Below are positions 14,423 to 23,191 of a stretch of DNA of 41,663 nucleotides, one piece after another (the stretch's first letter is position 1; each line of letters opens with the position of its first letter). The stretch is taken from contig JAHHRO010000019.1 of the NCBI GenBank assembly GCA_020025755.1, forward strand, positions 1-41,663. The letters run 5' to 3'. Source of the stretch: Butyricicoccus sp. GTDB lineage: Bacteria > Bacillota > Clostridia > Oscillospirales > Butyricicoccaceae. The translations under genes and the position numbers were made by a program. The notes beneath the pieces are model-generated. The model did not search any database. It worked only from the letters and a program-made list of their open reading frames with translations, and was not told the origin of the DNA.

Positions 14423-14815
14423 TCAGGTTTTCTTGACAAACTTTCGTTTGCAATGGGGGCAGGTGATCTCGATTTTACCGCGACCGCGCGGCACACGCAG
14501 GGTTTTTGAACAGGATGGGCAACGGAAATAACGGTGTGCCGTATCCTGCATCTGCATCTTTCTGCCAGCCATCTTCCGCTGGAATGGCATGAACCATGCC
14601 AAAAACCATTGGTTTTCCGAAGCACGTTTGTAGGTATTTCGAGAAAACATGCGGAAATATACAAGGATCAAGAGTGCAAGGATCAGCCAGGAAATCAGCA
14701 CCCAGCGTGTAAAAATCCATGGAATAAACAGCACACCTGCTGCAAGCATTAAAAACTGATTGAGTGAATCATTCCCATAGCGTCCATACATCAAACGACG
14801 TAAGAAATCAAACAT
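14423..14815 (-). CDS. Membrane protein with C-terminal zinc ribbon
   Basis: A 130-residue protein. Two hydrophobic helices lie in the first half (LNQFLMLAAGVLFIPWIF and LISWLILALLILVYF), and a zinc ribbon with two CPxC knuckles (CPSCSKTLRVPRG, CPHCKRKF) ends it. The ribbon resembles rubredoxin-like or transcript-factor ribbons but sits next to the membrane, likely on the inside. ATG at 14815 is preferred because AAGGTGG lies about 8 bases upstream; the in-frame GTG at 14827 is part of that site. Function is unknown. Confidence 0.8.
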   Translation of the reverse strand: MFDFLRRLMYGRYGNDSLNQFLMLAAGVLFIPWIFTRWVLISWLILALLILVYFRMFSRNTYKRASENQWFLAWFMPFQRKMAGRKMQMQDTAHRYFRCPSCSKTLRVPRGRGKIEITCPHCKRKFVKKT

Positions 14816-14978
14816 AGAAAAAGCCACCTTAAATTTAGATTACTTTTATTATACGCGTGATTTGTCATCCATTCAATGTACCTGCATGAAAATTCACAAA
14901 CTGGTCAAATATTATTTGCTTTCTGTCGTACTTTCGCGGCTTTGCCCTGCATTTTCTTTGGGCAGTCCATAAAATCGT

Positions 14979-15007
14979 TTGCATCTCATCCGCTCCTCTG
15001 TTATACT
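14979..15007 (+). promoter_or_regulatory. Promoter of the DNA glycosylase gene
   Basis: TTGCAT (14979-14984) and TATACT (15002-15007) with a 17-base spacer, about 38 bases before the ATG at 15045. Confidence 0.7.
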
Positions 15008-15044
15008 GATTCCATCTGAAAATCTGAAAAATGAGGTGTTTTCA

Positions 15045-15872
15045 ATGGAACTGCAATTGACAGATGACTTCGATATACACAAAATCGCGCAGAGCGGGCA
15101 ATGCTTTCGCTGGTATCCCCTCGCAGACGACCAATGCCGTATTTTTGCAGGCGATCGCACGATCCTGCTCTCTCAGCCATCCCCCAACCGGCTGCATATC
15201 AGCTGTACCGAAACTGAGTTCGCGGATTTCTGGCATACTTATTTTGACTTTCCACTGAACTATGCACAAATGCGCGAAAAGATCCTGCCCTCTGATACAT
15301 ACTTGAAACAAGCGGCACAATATGGCTGCGGAATCCGTATCCTACAGCAAGCCCCTTGGGAAATGCTCATCACCTTTATCCTGTCCCAGCGGAAATCCAT
15401 CCCAGCCATCCAGAAATCGGTGGAAGCCCTGTGCACGGCTGCCGGTTCGCCCATCGACATTGCGGAAGATGGAAAGACGCTGTATGGGTTCCCCAGCCCC
15501 GCGCAGCTTGCCGCGCTGGATACAGACACCCTTGCCGCCTGTGGACTAGGCTACCGTCTGCCCTATATCCAAAAGGCTGCGCAGACCGTTGCACAAGACC
15601 CTGCTGCATTTTCTGCTCTTGCCCAACAGTCCGATGCGGAACTTTTCCAGTCCCTGCTCGCCTTTCACGGGGTCGGCGCAAAAATTGCGCACTGTGTCAT
15701 GCTCTTTGGCTTTCATCGTCTGGATGCCTTTCCAAAGGATGTCTGGATCAATCGCGTACTGGATGCCCATTATCCAAATGGCTATCCCTTTGAACAATAC
15801 GCACCGTTCAACGGCATCATGCAGCAGTATCTCTTTTTCTTTGGACGCGCGACCCATAGCGCATCCATATAG
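15045..15872 (+). CDS. 8-oxoguanine DNA glycosylase, OGG1 type
   Basis: A 275-residue base-excision repair enzyme of the OGG1 family, which removes 8-oxoguanine and can nick the strand. The N-terminal domain has SGQCFRW (17-23), matching the QSFRW motif of OGG1. The helix-hairpin-helix reads FHGVGAKIAHC (208-217) with the catalytic lysine K213, and the catalytic aspartate is D232 in FPKDVW. Both residues are present, so the protein should be active. I chose ATG 15045 because GAGGTG precedes it and the family begins near MELQLTDDFDI; upstream in-frame residues look non-coding. It is a single gene with its own promoter. Confidence 0.9.
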   Translation: MELQLTDDFDIHKIAQSGQCFRWYPLADDQCRIFAGDRTILLSQPSPNRLHISCTETEFADFWHTYFDFPLNYAQMREKILPSDTYLKQAAQYGCGIRILQQAPWEMLITFILSQRKSIPAIQKSVEALCTAAGSPIDIAEDGKTLYGFPSPAQLAALDTDTLAACGLGYRLPYIQKAAQTVAQDPAAFSALAQQSDAELFQSLLAFHGVGAKIAHCVMLFGFHRLDAFPKDVWINRVLDAHYPNGYPFEQYAPFNGIMQQYLFFFGRATHSASI

Positions 15873-15940
15873 AAAAGGCATCGTCACCACAATACTTTTT
15901 ATTTTTCCCGTCAAAGCATACCCAATTGCTCTGTTGTTTC

Positions 15941-15972
15941 ATAGAATGTTTTGGGGCCCCAAAACATTCTAT
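15941..15972. repeat. 32-bp perfect palindrome before the VWA gene
   Basis: ATAGAATGTTTTGGGG followed directly by its exact reverse complement, with no loop. It ends one base before AGGAGG (15974-15979), the ribosome binding site of the VWA gene. It could be an operator, a terminator for the upstream gene or an mRNA hairpin controlling translation. Confidence 0.95.
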
Positions 15973-15991
15973 CAGGAGGATATTACACACA

Positions 15992-17404
15992 ATGGGTATT
16001 ACAAATGTAAGCACCACCCTGAGCAAAGAGCAGATCGACCGCAACGGCTCTGTGCAGGTCACTCTATCTTTGGATGCAGCTCCCAATCTTACGGCAAACG
16101 ATATCGTTCTCGTTCTGGATCACTCTGCTCGTATGGAGGGTGCTCCATTGGAGAACATGAAGCAGGGCGCACTCAACTTCGTCAACCAGCTTTCGCAAAC
16201 AGCACCCTCTATCCAAAACAAGATTGGACTGGTCAGCTTCAGCAGCCTTGCATCTGCCCTTGTTCCGCTGGGCGGTACGCGCGATGCGCTGGAAAAGGCA
16301 ATCACAGGACTTACTGCACAGGGAGAAAGCAATCATGCCGATGCATTCACCAAAGCCTTAAAGCTCTTTAATCCCAATAACAAGCGCAATCAAGTCATTG
16401 TTCTATTCACCAATCTGGATGCCACCTTTGGTGCGTCCGCAACGCCACTGGCACAGTCTGCGAAAAAATCCGGCATCACAATTTACTGTCTTGGGCTGGG
16501 CAATCTGGAAAGCCCGAACATCGACACGATCACAGGCTGGGCAAGTATCCCCACCAGTACGCATGTACTCACCACCCCAAATCCTGAAACGCTGCAAAGC
16601 TATTTTGTAAAGATCGCTGACAACCTCCTACATGCAGGTGCGGCAAATGTTGAGATTACAGGTATCTTGAACCCTGACTTCATTCTCACTCGCATACAGG
16701 AACCCCTCACCGGTACTGCTCTGATGCTCAGTCCGAAGGAGCTGCTCTGGACGATTGATACCTTGGCTGAGAACGCCGAAGAAACGGCTGTATTGCAATT
16801 CTTGGTTCAGTATATCGGTCAATCTTCCGGCAAACAGAAGCTTTTCAATGCTCTCACCTATACCGATGCAGAACAGAAACCTGTAACCATTGCTGCCCCC
16901 GAAATTCTGGTAACCCCTCAGGAGACCACGACCACGCCTACACCCACGATCACACTGCCGGAGCCATGTCCGACCCCGATCTCAGTGACCGTTGACTCGT
17001 GCACGGACTCCATGCTTTTTGATCTTGGCGATGTTTCGCTGAGTTCTCTTGGACGTATCCTGCAATTCGATGTGACGATCCCCAATGTATGTCCACAGCG
17101 GCGCGTTGCGCTTGCCATTATTCTAACAGAGAATGATGAAATGGGTGTTCCGCAGCCACGCGGTATGAAAACGGTAACAATTCCGGCGCAGGATGGTACC
17201 AGCTGCAACGACATCGTTGTGCGCTGTATCAAATTCGTCGTACCCGAAAACGCGAATGCCGAAGGTGTCACCACACTTTGCCAGCCGCGCGATTTTCAGG
17301 TTCAGCTGATCGCGCACTATATCGACACTGACTTTGTCTGCTGTCCCGATCCCCCAGAAACACAGCCTACGCCTTCCGATTCTACAGCATCCACAACACG
17401 CTAA
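15992..17404 (+). CDS. VWA domain protein with Cys-rich C-terminal domain, no signal peptide
   Basis: A 470-residue protein starting MGITNVSTTLSKEQID at ATG 15992, 12 bases after AGGAGG; the upstream in-frame extension covers the palindrome and is not coding. Residues 38-220 form a von Willebrand A domain. The metal site is degenerate: the usual DxSxS reads D43-H-S45-A-R47, and the usual TDG loop reads T140-N141-L142, so metal binding is doubtful. A beta domain follows, then a threonine/proline linker (ETTTTPTPTITLPEP) and a C-terminal domain with many cysteines. There is no signal peptide, anchor or sortase motif, so export is unexplained. I know similar leaderless VWA proteins in gut Clostridia, with intact metal sites; their function is unknown to me. 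Confidence 0.8.
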   Translation: MGITNVSTTLSKEQIDRNGSVQVTLSLDAAPNLTANDIVLVLDHSARMEGAPLENMKQGALNFVNQLSQTAPSIQNKIGLVSFSSLASALVPLGGTRDALEKAITGLTAQGESNHADAFTKALKLFNPNNKRNQVIVLFTNLDATFGASATPLAQSAKKSGITIYCLGLGNLESPNIDTITGWASIPTSTHVLTTPNPETLQSYFVKIADNLLHAGAANVEITGILNPDFILTRIQEPLTGTALMLSPKELLWTIDTLAENAEETAVLQFLVQYIGQSSGKQKLFNALTYTDAEQKPVTIAAPEILVTPQETTTTPTPTITLPEPCPTPISVTVDSCTDSMLFDLGDVSLSSLGRILQFDVTIPNVCPQRRVALAIILTENDEMGVPQPRGMKTVTIPAQDGTSCNDIVVRCIKFVVPENANAEGVTTLCQPRDFQVQLIAHYIDTDFVCCPDPPETQPTPSDSTASTTR

Positions 17405-17410
17405 AAACCA

Positions 17411-17444
17411 AGAGTCCCTGCCGCCTTGTGGCGGCAGGGACTCT
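17411..17444 (+). terminator. Terminator of the VWA gene
   Basis: A perfect 15-bp stem, AGAGTCCCTGCCGCC against its complement, with loop TTGT and a following CTTTT segment. It lies seven bases past the stop codon and also shields the convergent minus-strand gene. Confidence 0.9.
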
Positions 17445-17474
17445 GCTTTTGCATGCATCGCAATGAATCTTTGC

Positions 17475-18257
17475 TTATTTCAAAAATCTACATTCACCGA
17501 AGGAAGAATCCACATGATAATCCGGTGCCGGTGTCTTGGGATCTACCCAAGAGATCCACTCCATAACAGGATCTTTCTCTCCCTGCTTGGGCGCAGAAAA
17601 CTCCGCTCTGTAAACACCTGTGCGCATTACATTGTTCTGAATCAGCTCCAATGCTTCCAGACTCTTGAGTGGGATCTTGCCCTCTACCGTGTATCCGGTC
17701 TCCGTCTTGTTGCCCTTTGTCTCCAAGCCCTCCAGCTTCCACTTACTGTCAAACTTGCGATAGTATTCGATGGAATAATCATGTACGCGTCCACTCGGAT
17801 CGACCTCGATCGCATAATACTTGGGCATACCCTTCGGGGTCGGCTTATCTACACTGCCGCCTGCAAAGAACAGCTCCACGCGATCTTCTGCGTCTACGGT
17901 GCTTTCATCTGGCTTCCACTCCTTCTCGACCAATACCTGTGCGTCAGTCACTTCAAAGCCAAAATAAAAATCAGTGCTGTCATGGTATGCCTTGAATACA
18001 GTGAGCGGTGCTTCCTTGGCATCCCAAGGGAAATGGAAATCACCGGACAAGGCAGCAACCGTGCTCCAAACCTTTTCATCCAGCTTTCCATCCACAGCCG
18101 CCTTGTCTGCGCGCTTTACGATGTCATAATGAGGGGTCGCCGCCTGATTGCATACAGCCGTACCAGCATCCACTGCGCCTGCCGCGCCAAATCCAACCAG
18201 ACCAACAGCGAAAATACCAGTTGCCACTCCGCTCAATAAACGATACGACTTTTTCAT
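17475..18257 (-). CDS. Secreted CBM9-like carbohydrate-binding protein
   Basis: A 260-residue protein with a signal peptide: MKKSYRLLSGVATGIFAVG, then a glycine/alanine-rich core and likely cleavage near AGAVDA. The mature part is one CBM9-like (DOMON-type) beta-sandwich: KVWSTVAALSGDF, DSTDFYFGFEVTD, EDRVELFFAGG, YYAIEVDPSGRV and YTVEGKIPL are in the order seen in sugar- and heme-binding domains of this group. I chose ATG 18257, preceded by AGGAGG at 11 bases. Longer in-frame starts would bury the signal peptide. No enzyme domain is attached, so it may simply bind a glycan or ligand outside the cell. Confidence 0.8.
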   Translation of the reverse strand: MKKSYRLLSGVATGIFAVGLVGFGAAGAVDAGTAVCNQAATPHYDIVKRADKAAVDGKLDEKVWSTVAALSGDFHFPWDAKEAPLTVFKAYHDSTDFYFGFEVTDAQVLVEKEWKPDESTVDAEDRVELFFAGGSVDKPTPKGMPKYYAIEVDPSGRVHDYSIEYYRKFDSKWKLEGLETKGNKTETGYTVEGKIPLKSLEALELIQNNVMRTGVYRAEFSAPKQGEKDPVMEWISWVDPKTPAPDYHVDSSFGECRFLK

Positions 18258-18408
18258 AACTTTCTTTTCCTCCTGTATGTTGTTCTTGTTGTCCATCTTT
18301 TTCAGGTGGATCCTGTTTTTATCATAGCACGATGCGACTGTCATTGCAACATCTGTTCCAATCAGAGGACAAAATCCAAGGCACATGTCCTCGGATTTTA
18401 AAAATTTT

Positions 18409-18460
18409 AAGTCACTTTGCTCCACACGAAAACTGCAAAAAGGCTTTTTTGACAGTCTGA
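18409..18460 (-). repeat. Internal copy B of the 52-bp dispersed repeat
   Basis: Matches copy A (1-52) at 40 of 52 aligned bases without gaps, including AAGTC and CTTTGCTCCA at the outer end and CTGA at the inner end. It lies directly after the hairpin that ends the CBS gene, the same arrangement as copies A and D. Confidence 0.75.
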
Positions 18461-18483
18461 ATACCAGTGTTAGACACTGGTAT
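18461..18483 (-). terminator. Hairpin overlapping the CBS gene stop codon
   Basis: ATACCAGTGT (18461-18470) and ACACTGGTAT (18474-18483) form a perfect stem with a 3-base loop. The stop codon TAA (18470-18472) lies at the stem end and loop. No T-run follows; repeat copy B does. Confidence 0.7.
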
Positions 18484-18898
18484 GTTTCGTTTTCTCTTTT
18501 AAAAATTTCTTACAGTATTCAAACAGTTTTTTTCTGGTTACGATGCCGATAAACATATTTCGGTCATCAATCACCGGTACAAAATTTTGATTGGATGCAT
18601 GTGTCAGCAGATCTATGACCTGTGCATTGGCGGCAACGGCTTTGTTGTCACAACGGCGCGGCAGATCACACATTTGCAGGGAAGCCGTCTTTTTCTTTCC
18701 GATGATCTCCCCACAGGTACACATCATCCAAAGAAAATCCCCCTCTGTTACCGTACCGATATATTCTCCTTCACGCGAGATAAGAGGAATTGCATGGTAT
18801 CCGCTCTCGTGTAATTTATCCAGTCCCTCTTTCAGTCCCATATCCTCATATAGATAGCACACTTCGCTTTTGTGGGTCAGGAAAAACATAATATTCAT
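18470..18898 (-). CDS. CBS-pair domain protein
   Basis: A 142-residue protein made of two CBS motifs. The first spans about 5-60 (LKEGLDKLHESGYHAIPLISREGEYIG then TVTEGDFLW) and the second about 85-135 (VIDLLTHASNQNFVPVIDDRNMFIGIVTRKKLFEY). CBS pairs bind adenosyl ligands and act as cellular energy or SAM sensors. There is no partner domain. ATG at 18898 gives MNIMFFLTHKSEV. The gene is flanked by the repeat on one side and the methionine block on the other, with no clear functional link. Confidence 0.85.
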   Translation of the reverse strand: MNIMFFLTHKSEVCYLYEDMGLKEGLDKLHESGYHAIPLISREGEYIGTVTEGDFLWMMCTCGEIIGKKKTASLQMCDLPRRCDNKAVAANAQVIDLLTHASNQNFVPVIDDRNMFIGIVTRKKLFEYCKKFLKEKTKHTSV

Positions 18899-19024
18899 GA
18901 AAACACATCCTTAAATCATCACAATCAAACGCTCTTGTGTTATTCTTATTTTAACAAAATCAGGGATCGGATTCAAGGATTCCTAAAACAGTTTGCACAA
19001 TATTTACAATTATTCTGAGTTGAT

Positions 19025-20803
19025 TTATGGCATTTCATGTTGTAGTTTTTGTAAAATCCTGGTGATCAAGGAAACGCGCTGGAACGGCGTGATAAAGTAC
19101 CAGCCCGAGGTATAAGGCACCATCTTTTTCGCCAGCTGTACAGACAATTCAATAGCGAGTGTCTCTGCTTCCGCGCGATCCAGTCCCTCATACCGGTCGA
19201 TGACCGACTGAGAAATCTCAATGCCTGCGATCTCATTGCTCATAAACAATGCATTGCGATGACTCACGATCGGGATCACACCGCCCAGAAGATCACTTTT
19301 GAGTTCTTCATGTGCCTGCATCAAGTTTTCAAATGCGCGTGTCGTAAAGACCGGCTGTGTCAGAAAGGCTGTAATGCCCTGTTCCTCCTTGCGTTTGGCT
19401 TTTTGCAGCTCCACCCCAAAATTGGGCGCATTGACATTGAGCGCACCATATATGCGAAACGGTGCCGTGATCCCCTGCTCTCCCAAAGTGCGGATATATC
19501 CGGCGAGCACAGCAGAGTTGAATGAGAATACACCTTTGACCTCATCGCGTTCCGCTGTTGGAATTGGATCACCCGTGACCGTCAGGACATTATGTACCCC
19601 CTCTGCGGAGAGCCCCAACAGCAATGCTTTGGTCGCATTGATATTGCGGTCACGGCAGGTCATGTGTGGAATGGGATCGATGCCCAATTCACGGTGCAGC
19701 TTTGCTGCGAGCATAGAGCTGTCCATCGAAGCACGCGCAACCGGACAGTCTGCGATCGTGATCGCATCGACACCAGCCGCCTGCAAGGTACGCGCACCAG
19801 CCATAAACTGATCGAGATGGGCATGTGCCGGTGGGTCGAGTTCGACTGCAATGATACGCTTTCCGGCACGCAGTTTGCTGGAGATTCGGTTGCGCACATT
19901 GCGCGGAACTGGTACGCTGCGGTCAACCGCTCCGATCGGCTGCACCTCTGCCTCCGGCAAGATCTCCGATATCAGGCGGATATGCTCCGGCGTTGTACCA
20001 CAGCAGCCGCCAATGATCTGAACTCCGGTAGACAGAATCTCTCCCATGCGCTTTGCAAAGTAATCCGGCCGTGTTTCAAAGAAAGTTCGTCCATTCACAA
20101 TGGTCGGATATCCTGCATTGGGCATGATGCTCCAGAGGATTGGATCTGCCTGCCCGCGTGGGACTCCAAACAGATCCGCATTCCGCTTGATCTGCGTCAG
20201 CAGATGACTCGGCCCTGAAACGCAGTTGAGCCCTGCCGCATCAATCAAATGGCATGCGGTCACACGCTCTAGCAGTGGACGGATCGGCAGACCCGTTCGA
20301 GTAAAGCCATCAGGCAAAACAGCAAAGGAGGTGATGATAAAAGCCTCCGGACATCTCGCCTTGATATATGCCGTCAGACCATAGAGATCGCCATCATCAT
20401 AAAAGGTTTCAAACAGGAAGTTCTTTGCACCCAGTTCCAGAAAAACATCTACGATCTGCTCATATTCTCCATTTGCATCTGGAATCGGGCCGATATCTGC
20501 AAAGACAAACGCACGATATCGTTCAGCCTCCTGTTCTGCGATTTTCCAGCCGCGCACGATCACCTCGCGCACGCGATCGAACCCACACTCCAATGCATGT
20601 GTATTGGCTGCAAATGTGTTGCTCTTGATCGCTCGCGCACCACAGTTCAAATAAGCACGATGCACCTCTGCCACACGCTCGGGCGCAGTGCAGTTTGCAA
20701 ACTCACACTTTCCGACCTCGTCTGCGAACACACTCTGAAAATATGTTCCCATTGCACCGTCAAATAAAAGGGTCTTATGCTTCAAGTAGTCTCTTAGTTC
20801 CAT
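19025..20803 (-). CDS. Bifunctional homocysteine S-methyltransferase / methylenetetrahydrofolate reductase
   Basis: A 592-residue fusion of YitJ type. The N-terminal half is a Pfam S-methyl_trans barrel with the zinc cysteines C194 (GLNCVSG) and C267-C268 (GGCCGT). The C-terminal half, from about 310, is a MetF-type barrel that reduces 5,10-methylene-THF (VELDPPAHAHLD, HMTCRDRN, LTVTGDP, FLTQPVF). Together with MetH next door it links one-carbon folate to methionine. ATG at 20803 lies 6 bases after the metH stop (20810), so the two are one operon. All key residues appear intact. Confidence 0.92.
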   Translation of the reverse strand: MELRDYLKHKTLLFDGAMGTYFQSVFADEVGKCEFANCTAPERVAEVHRAYLNCGARAIKSNTFAANTHALECGFDRVREVIVRGWKIAEQEAERYRAFVFADIGPIPDANGEYEQIVDVFLELGAKNFLFETFYDDGDLYGLTAYIKARCPEAFIITSFAVLPDGFTRTGLPIRPLLERVTACHLIDAAGLNCVSGPSHLLTQIKRNADLFGVPRGQADPILWSIMPNAGYPTIVNGRTFFETRPDYFAKRMGEILSTGVQIIGGCCGTTPEHIRLISEILPEAEVQPIGAVDRSVPVPRNVRNRISSKLRAGKRIIAVELDPPAHAHLDQFMAGARTLQAAGVDAITIADCPVARASMDSSMLAAKLHRELGIDPIPHMTCRDRNINATKALLLGLSAEGVHNVLTVTGDPIPTAERDEVKGVFSFNSAVLAGYIRTLGEQGITAPFRIYGALNVNAPNFGVELQKAKRKEEQGITAFLTQPVFTTRAFENLMQAHEELKSDLLGGVIPIVSHRNALFMSNEIAGIEISQSVIDRYEGLDRAEAETLAIELSVQLAKKMVPYTSGWYFITPFQRVSLITRILQKLQHEMP

Positions 20804-20809
20804 TTTCCT

Positions 20810-23191
20810 TTACCCCAATACTTCCTTACAGATATCCACTGATTCTCTGGCATCCCGCGCATAAAAATCCGCGCCCATTTTTTGGGCATACTCCGGTGTC
20901 AGTACCGCACCGCCCACCCAGATTTTGCACGGATGTCCGCTTTTCCGCAGGGCACGGATGGTTTCCTCCATGCTGGCCAGCGTTGTTGTCATCAGTGCCG
21001 ACAGCCCAATGAGGTGTACATCCTCACGGATCGCTGCCTGTACGACCGTCTCTACCGGCACATCCCGTCCCAAGTCGATCACACGATATCCATAGTTCTC
21101 TACAATGGTTTTTACGATATTCTTTCCAATGTCGTGAATGTCTCCCTTGACCGTCGCCACGATGACCGTTCCCTTGCTGACCGTTGCAGAACCTTTCTTT
21201 GCCATCTCTGTGCGAATGATCTCGAAAGCCTCCTGTGCTGCGCCTGCGGAATTGATGAGCTGCGGCAGGAAGATCTCACCGCGCTCAAAGCGGCCGCCCA
21301 CCACGTCGAGTGCCGGGATCAGGAGTTCATTGACGATCTCAAGTTCGGGCTTGCCCTGCGCCAGCAGCTGCACCGTGAGCCGCCGTGCCTCATCCTTGAG
21401 CCCCTTTTCCACGGCATGCGCAAGCGACGTCTGTTTGCTGTCATTCTCCACCGGCTGTACCGCCGCCTGCGGTGTTTCCTGCATACAGGCGGCAATATAC
21501 GCTTCTGCATTCCGGTCGCGGTTATACAGCACATTGAACGCACGAATGGTATCCATGATTGCCGCTGTATTGGGGTTTACAATGGGCAGATCTAAGCCGG
21601 ACGCCATTGCCAGTGTCAAAAAGCTGGTTGTAATCAGGGTTCGATTGGGCAAGCCAAACGAAATATTGGACACACCCAGCGTACAGTGCAGCCCCAGACG
21701 GTCGCGCACCATTTCCATCGCACGCAGAGTCTCTAAGGCTTTATCCTGCTCCGCCGATATGGTCAGGGTCAGGCAGTCGATGAATACATCCTCTTTCGGG
21801 ATACCATAGGACAATGCTGCCTGTAGGATACGCTCTGCAATGGCAAAGCGTTCCTCCGCAGTCGCCGGAATGCCATTCTGATCCATCGCGAGTCCAATGA
21901 CCGCCGCGCCATATTTTTTGACCAGTGGAAGGACGCGTGCCAGCACCTCCGGCTCCCCATTGACTGAGTTTACAATGGGCTTTCCATTGACCACACGCAA
22001 GCCGGCTGCCAGCGCATCCGAATTGGATGAGTCGATCTGCAATGGCAGGTCGGTCACCGACTGGATCGCCTTGATGACACGCACCATCATTTCCGGTTCA
22101 TCCACATCGGGCAAACCGACATTCACATCGAGGATATGTGCCCCTGCCTCAGCCTGCTCGACCGCCTGCGCCAACACATAGTCAAGATCACCCTCTCGGA
22201 GTGCCTGCTGGAACCGCTTCTTTCCGGTCGGATTGATGCGTTCTCCCACCACGCGCACGCCATCGACCACCACGGTTTCGGTGGGCGTACATACCACCGT
22301 GCGCCGTGCGATCTCCCGCTCGGGCGCGGTCTGCCCCTCTGTCCGTTCGATCAGCTTTGTAATAAAGTCCGGACGTGTGCCGCAGCAGCCGCCCAGATAA
22401 CACGCACCAAGAGGCACAAATTTCGCCATATCTGCCGCAAACCGGTCAGGTGTAATGCTGTATGCGCCGGTTTCCGGATCAGGCAAACCGGCATTCGCCT
22501 TGACGATGAGCGGCAGGGTGGTGAGTTCGCTCATTCTTTTTACGATCGGATACAACTCCTCCGGTCCCAGCGAACAGTTGACCCCCAGCGCATCCACACC
22601 CAAGCCTTCCAGCACGGCACACATTGCATCCACCGAGCAGCCTGTAAAGGTTCGGTGATTGGGCTCAAAGGTCATGGTCACAAATACCGGCTTTGTACTG
22701 TTTTCCTTCGCCGCCAGCACGGCTGCCTTGACCTCATACAGATCGGTCATGGTCTCAAATACAATGAGATCCGCTTCCTGTCCTGCTTCTATGACTTCCC
22801 GAAAGATATCATACGCTTCCTCAAATGCCAATGTGCCGTATGGCTCCAAAAGCTGCCCGATCGGTCCGATATCGAGTGCCACACGCGGACACGCCGCATT
22901 CGGATGGTCGGCACAGAACGACTCCACGGCACGCTTTGCGCAGGCTACGCCTGCCGCAACCGTTTCTGTGACTGTCAGACCCTCATGCGCCAGCTTCTCG
23001 CGGTTTGCACCAAAAGTATTCGTATATAAAATTTGTGCACCTGCGTCCAGATAGGCGCGATGTATCTCTGTAATGAGCGCAGGGTTCGCTTGGTTCAAGC
23101 CCTCTGGTGCGCGTCCGGTCTCCAACCCTGCACTTTGCAGCATGGTTCCCATCGCACCATCTAAATACCATAATTTCTTATTCTCTCCCAC
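20810..23191 (-). CDS. metH: Cobalamin-dependent methionine synthase lacking the activation domain
   Basis: Methyl transfer from methyl-THF to homocysteine through cobalamin. Three modules are visible: a homocysteine-binding barrel with zinc ligands (GVNCSLGP, GGCCGT), a pterin-binding barrel (GERINPTGKKRF, GVSNISFGLPNR) and the cap plus B12-binding domain with the base-off motif VKGDIHDIGKNIV. The usual C-terminal SAM-dependent activation domain is absent; it is encoded by the gene just upstream. The start is probably GTG at 23191 (MGENKKLWYLDGAMGT, 793 residues), overlapping the previous gene by 14 bases; a longer frame reaches 23287 but would overlap deeply. Translation is likely coupled, as the ribosome binding site is weak. 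Confidence 0.9.
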   Translation of the reverse strand: MGENKKLWYLDGAMGTMLQSAGLETGRAPEGLNQANPALITEIHRAYLDAGAQILYTNTFGANREKLAHEGLTVTETVAAGVACAKRAVESFCADHPNAACPRVALDIGPIGQLLEPYGTLAFEEAYDIFREVIEAGQEADLIVFETMTDLYEVKAAVLAAKENSTKPVFVTMTFEPNHRTFTGCSVDAMCAVLEGLGVDALGVNCSLGPEELYPIVKRMSELTTLPLIVKANAGLPDPETGAYSITPDRFAADMAKFVPLGACYLGGCCGTRPDFITKLIERTEGQTAPEREIARRTVVCTPTETVVVDGVRVVGERINPTGKKRFQQALREGDLDYVLAQAVEQAEAGAHILDVNVGLPDVDEPEMMVRVIKAIQSVTDLPLQIDSSNSDALAAGLRVVNGKPIVNSVNGEPEVLARVLPLVKKYGAAVIGLAMDQNGIPATAEERFAIAERILQAALSYGIPKEDVFIDCLTLTISAEQDKALETLRAMEMVRDRLGLHCTLGVSNISFGLPNRTLITTSFLTLAMASGLDLPIVNPNTAAIMDTIRAFNVLYNRDRNAEAYIAACMQETPQAAVQPVENDSKQTSLAHAVEKGLKDEARRLTVQLLAQGKPELEIVNELLIPALDVVGGRFERGEIFLPQLINSAGAAQEAFEIIRTEMAKKGSATVSKGTVIVATVKGDIHDIGKNIVKTIVENYGYRVIDLGRDVPVETVVQAAIREDVHLIGLSALMTTTLASMEETIRALRKSGHPCKIWVGGAVLTPEYAQKMGADFYARDARESVDICKEVLG

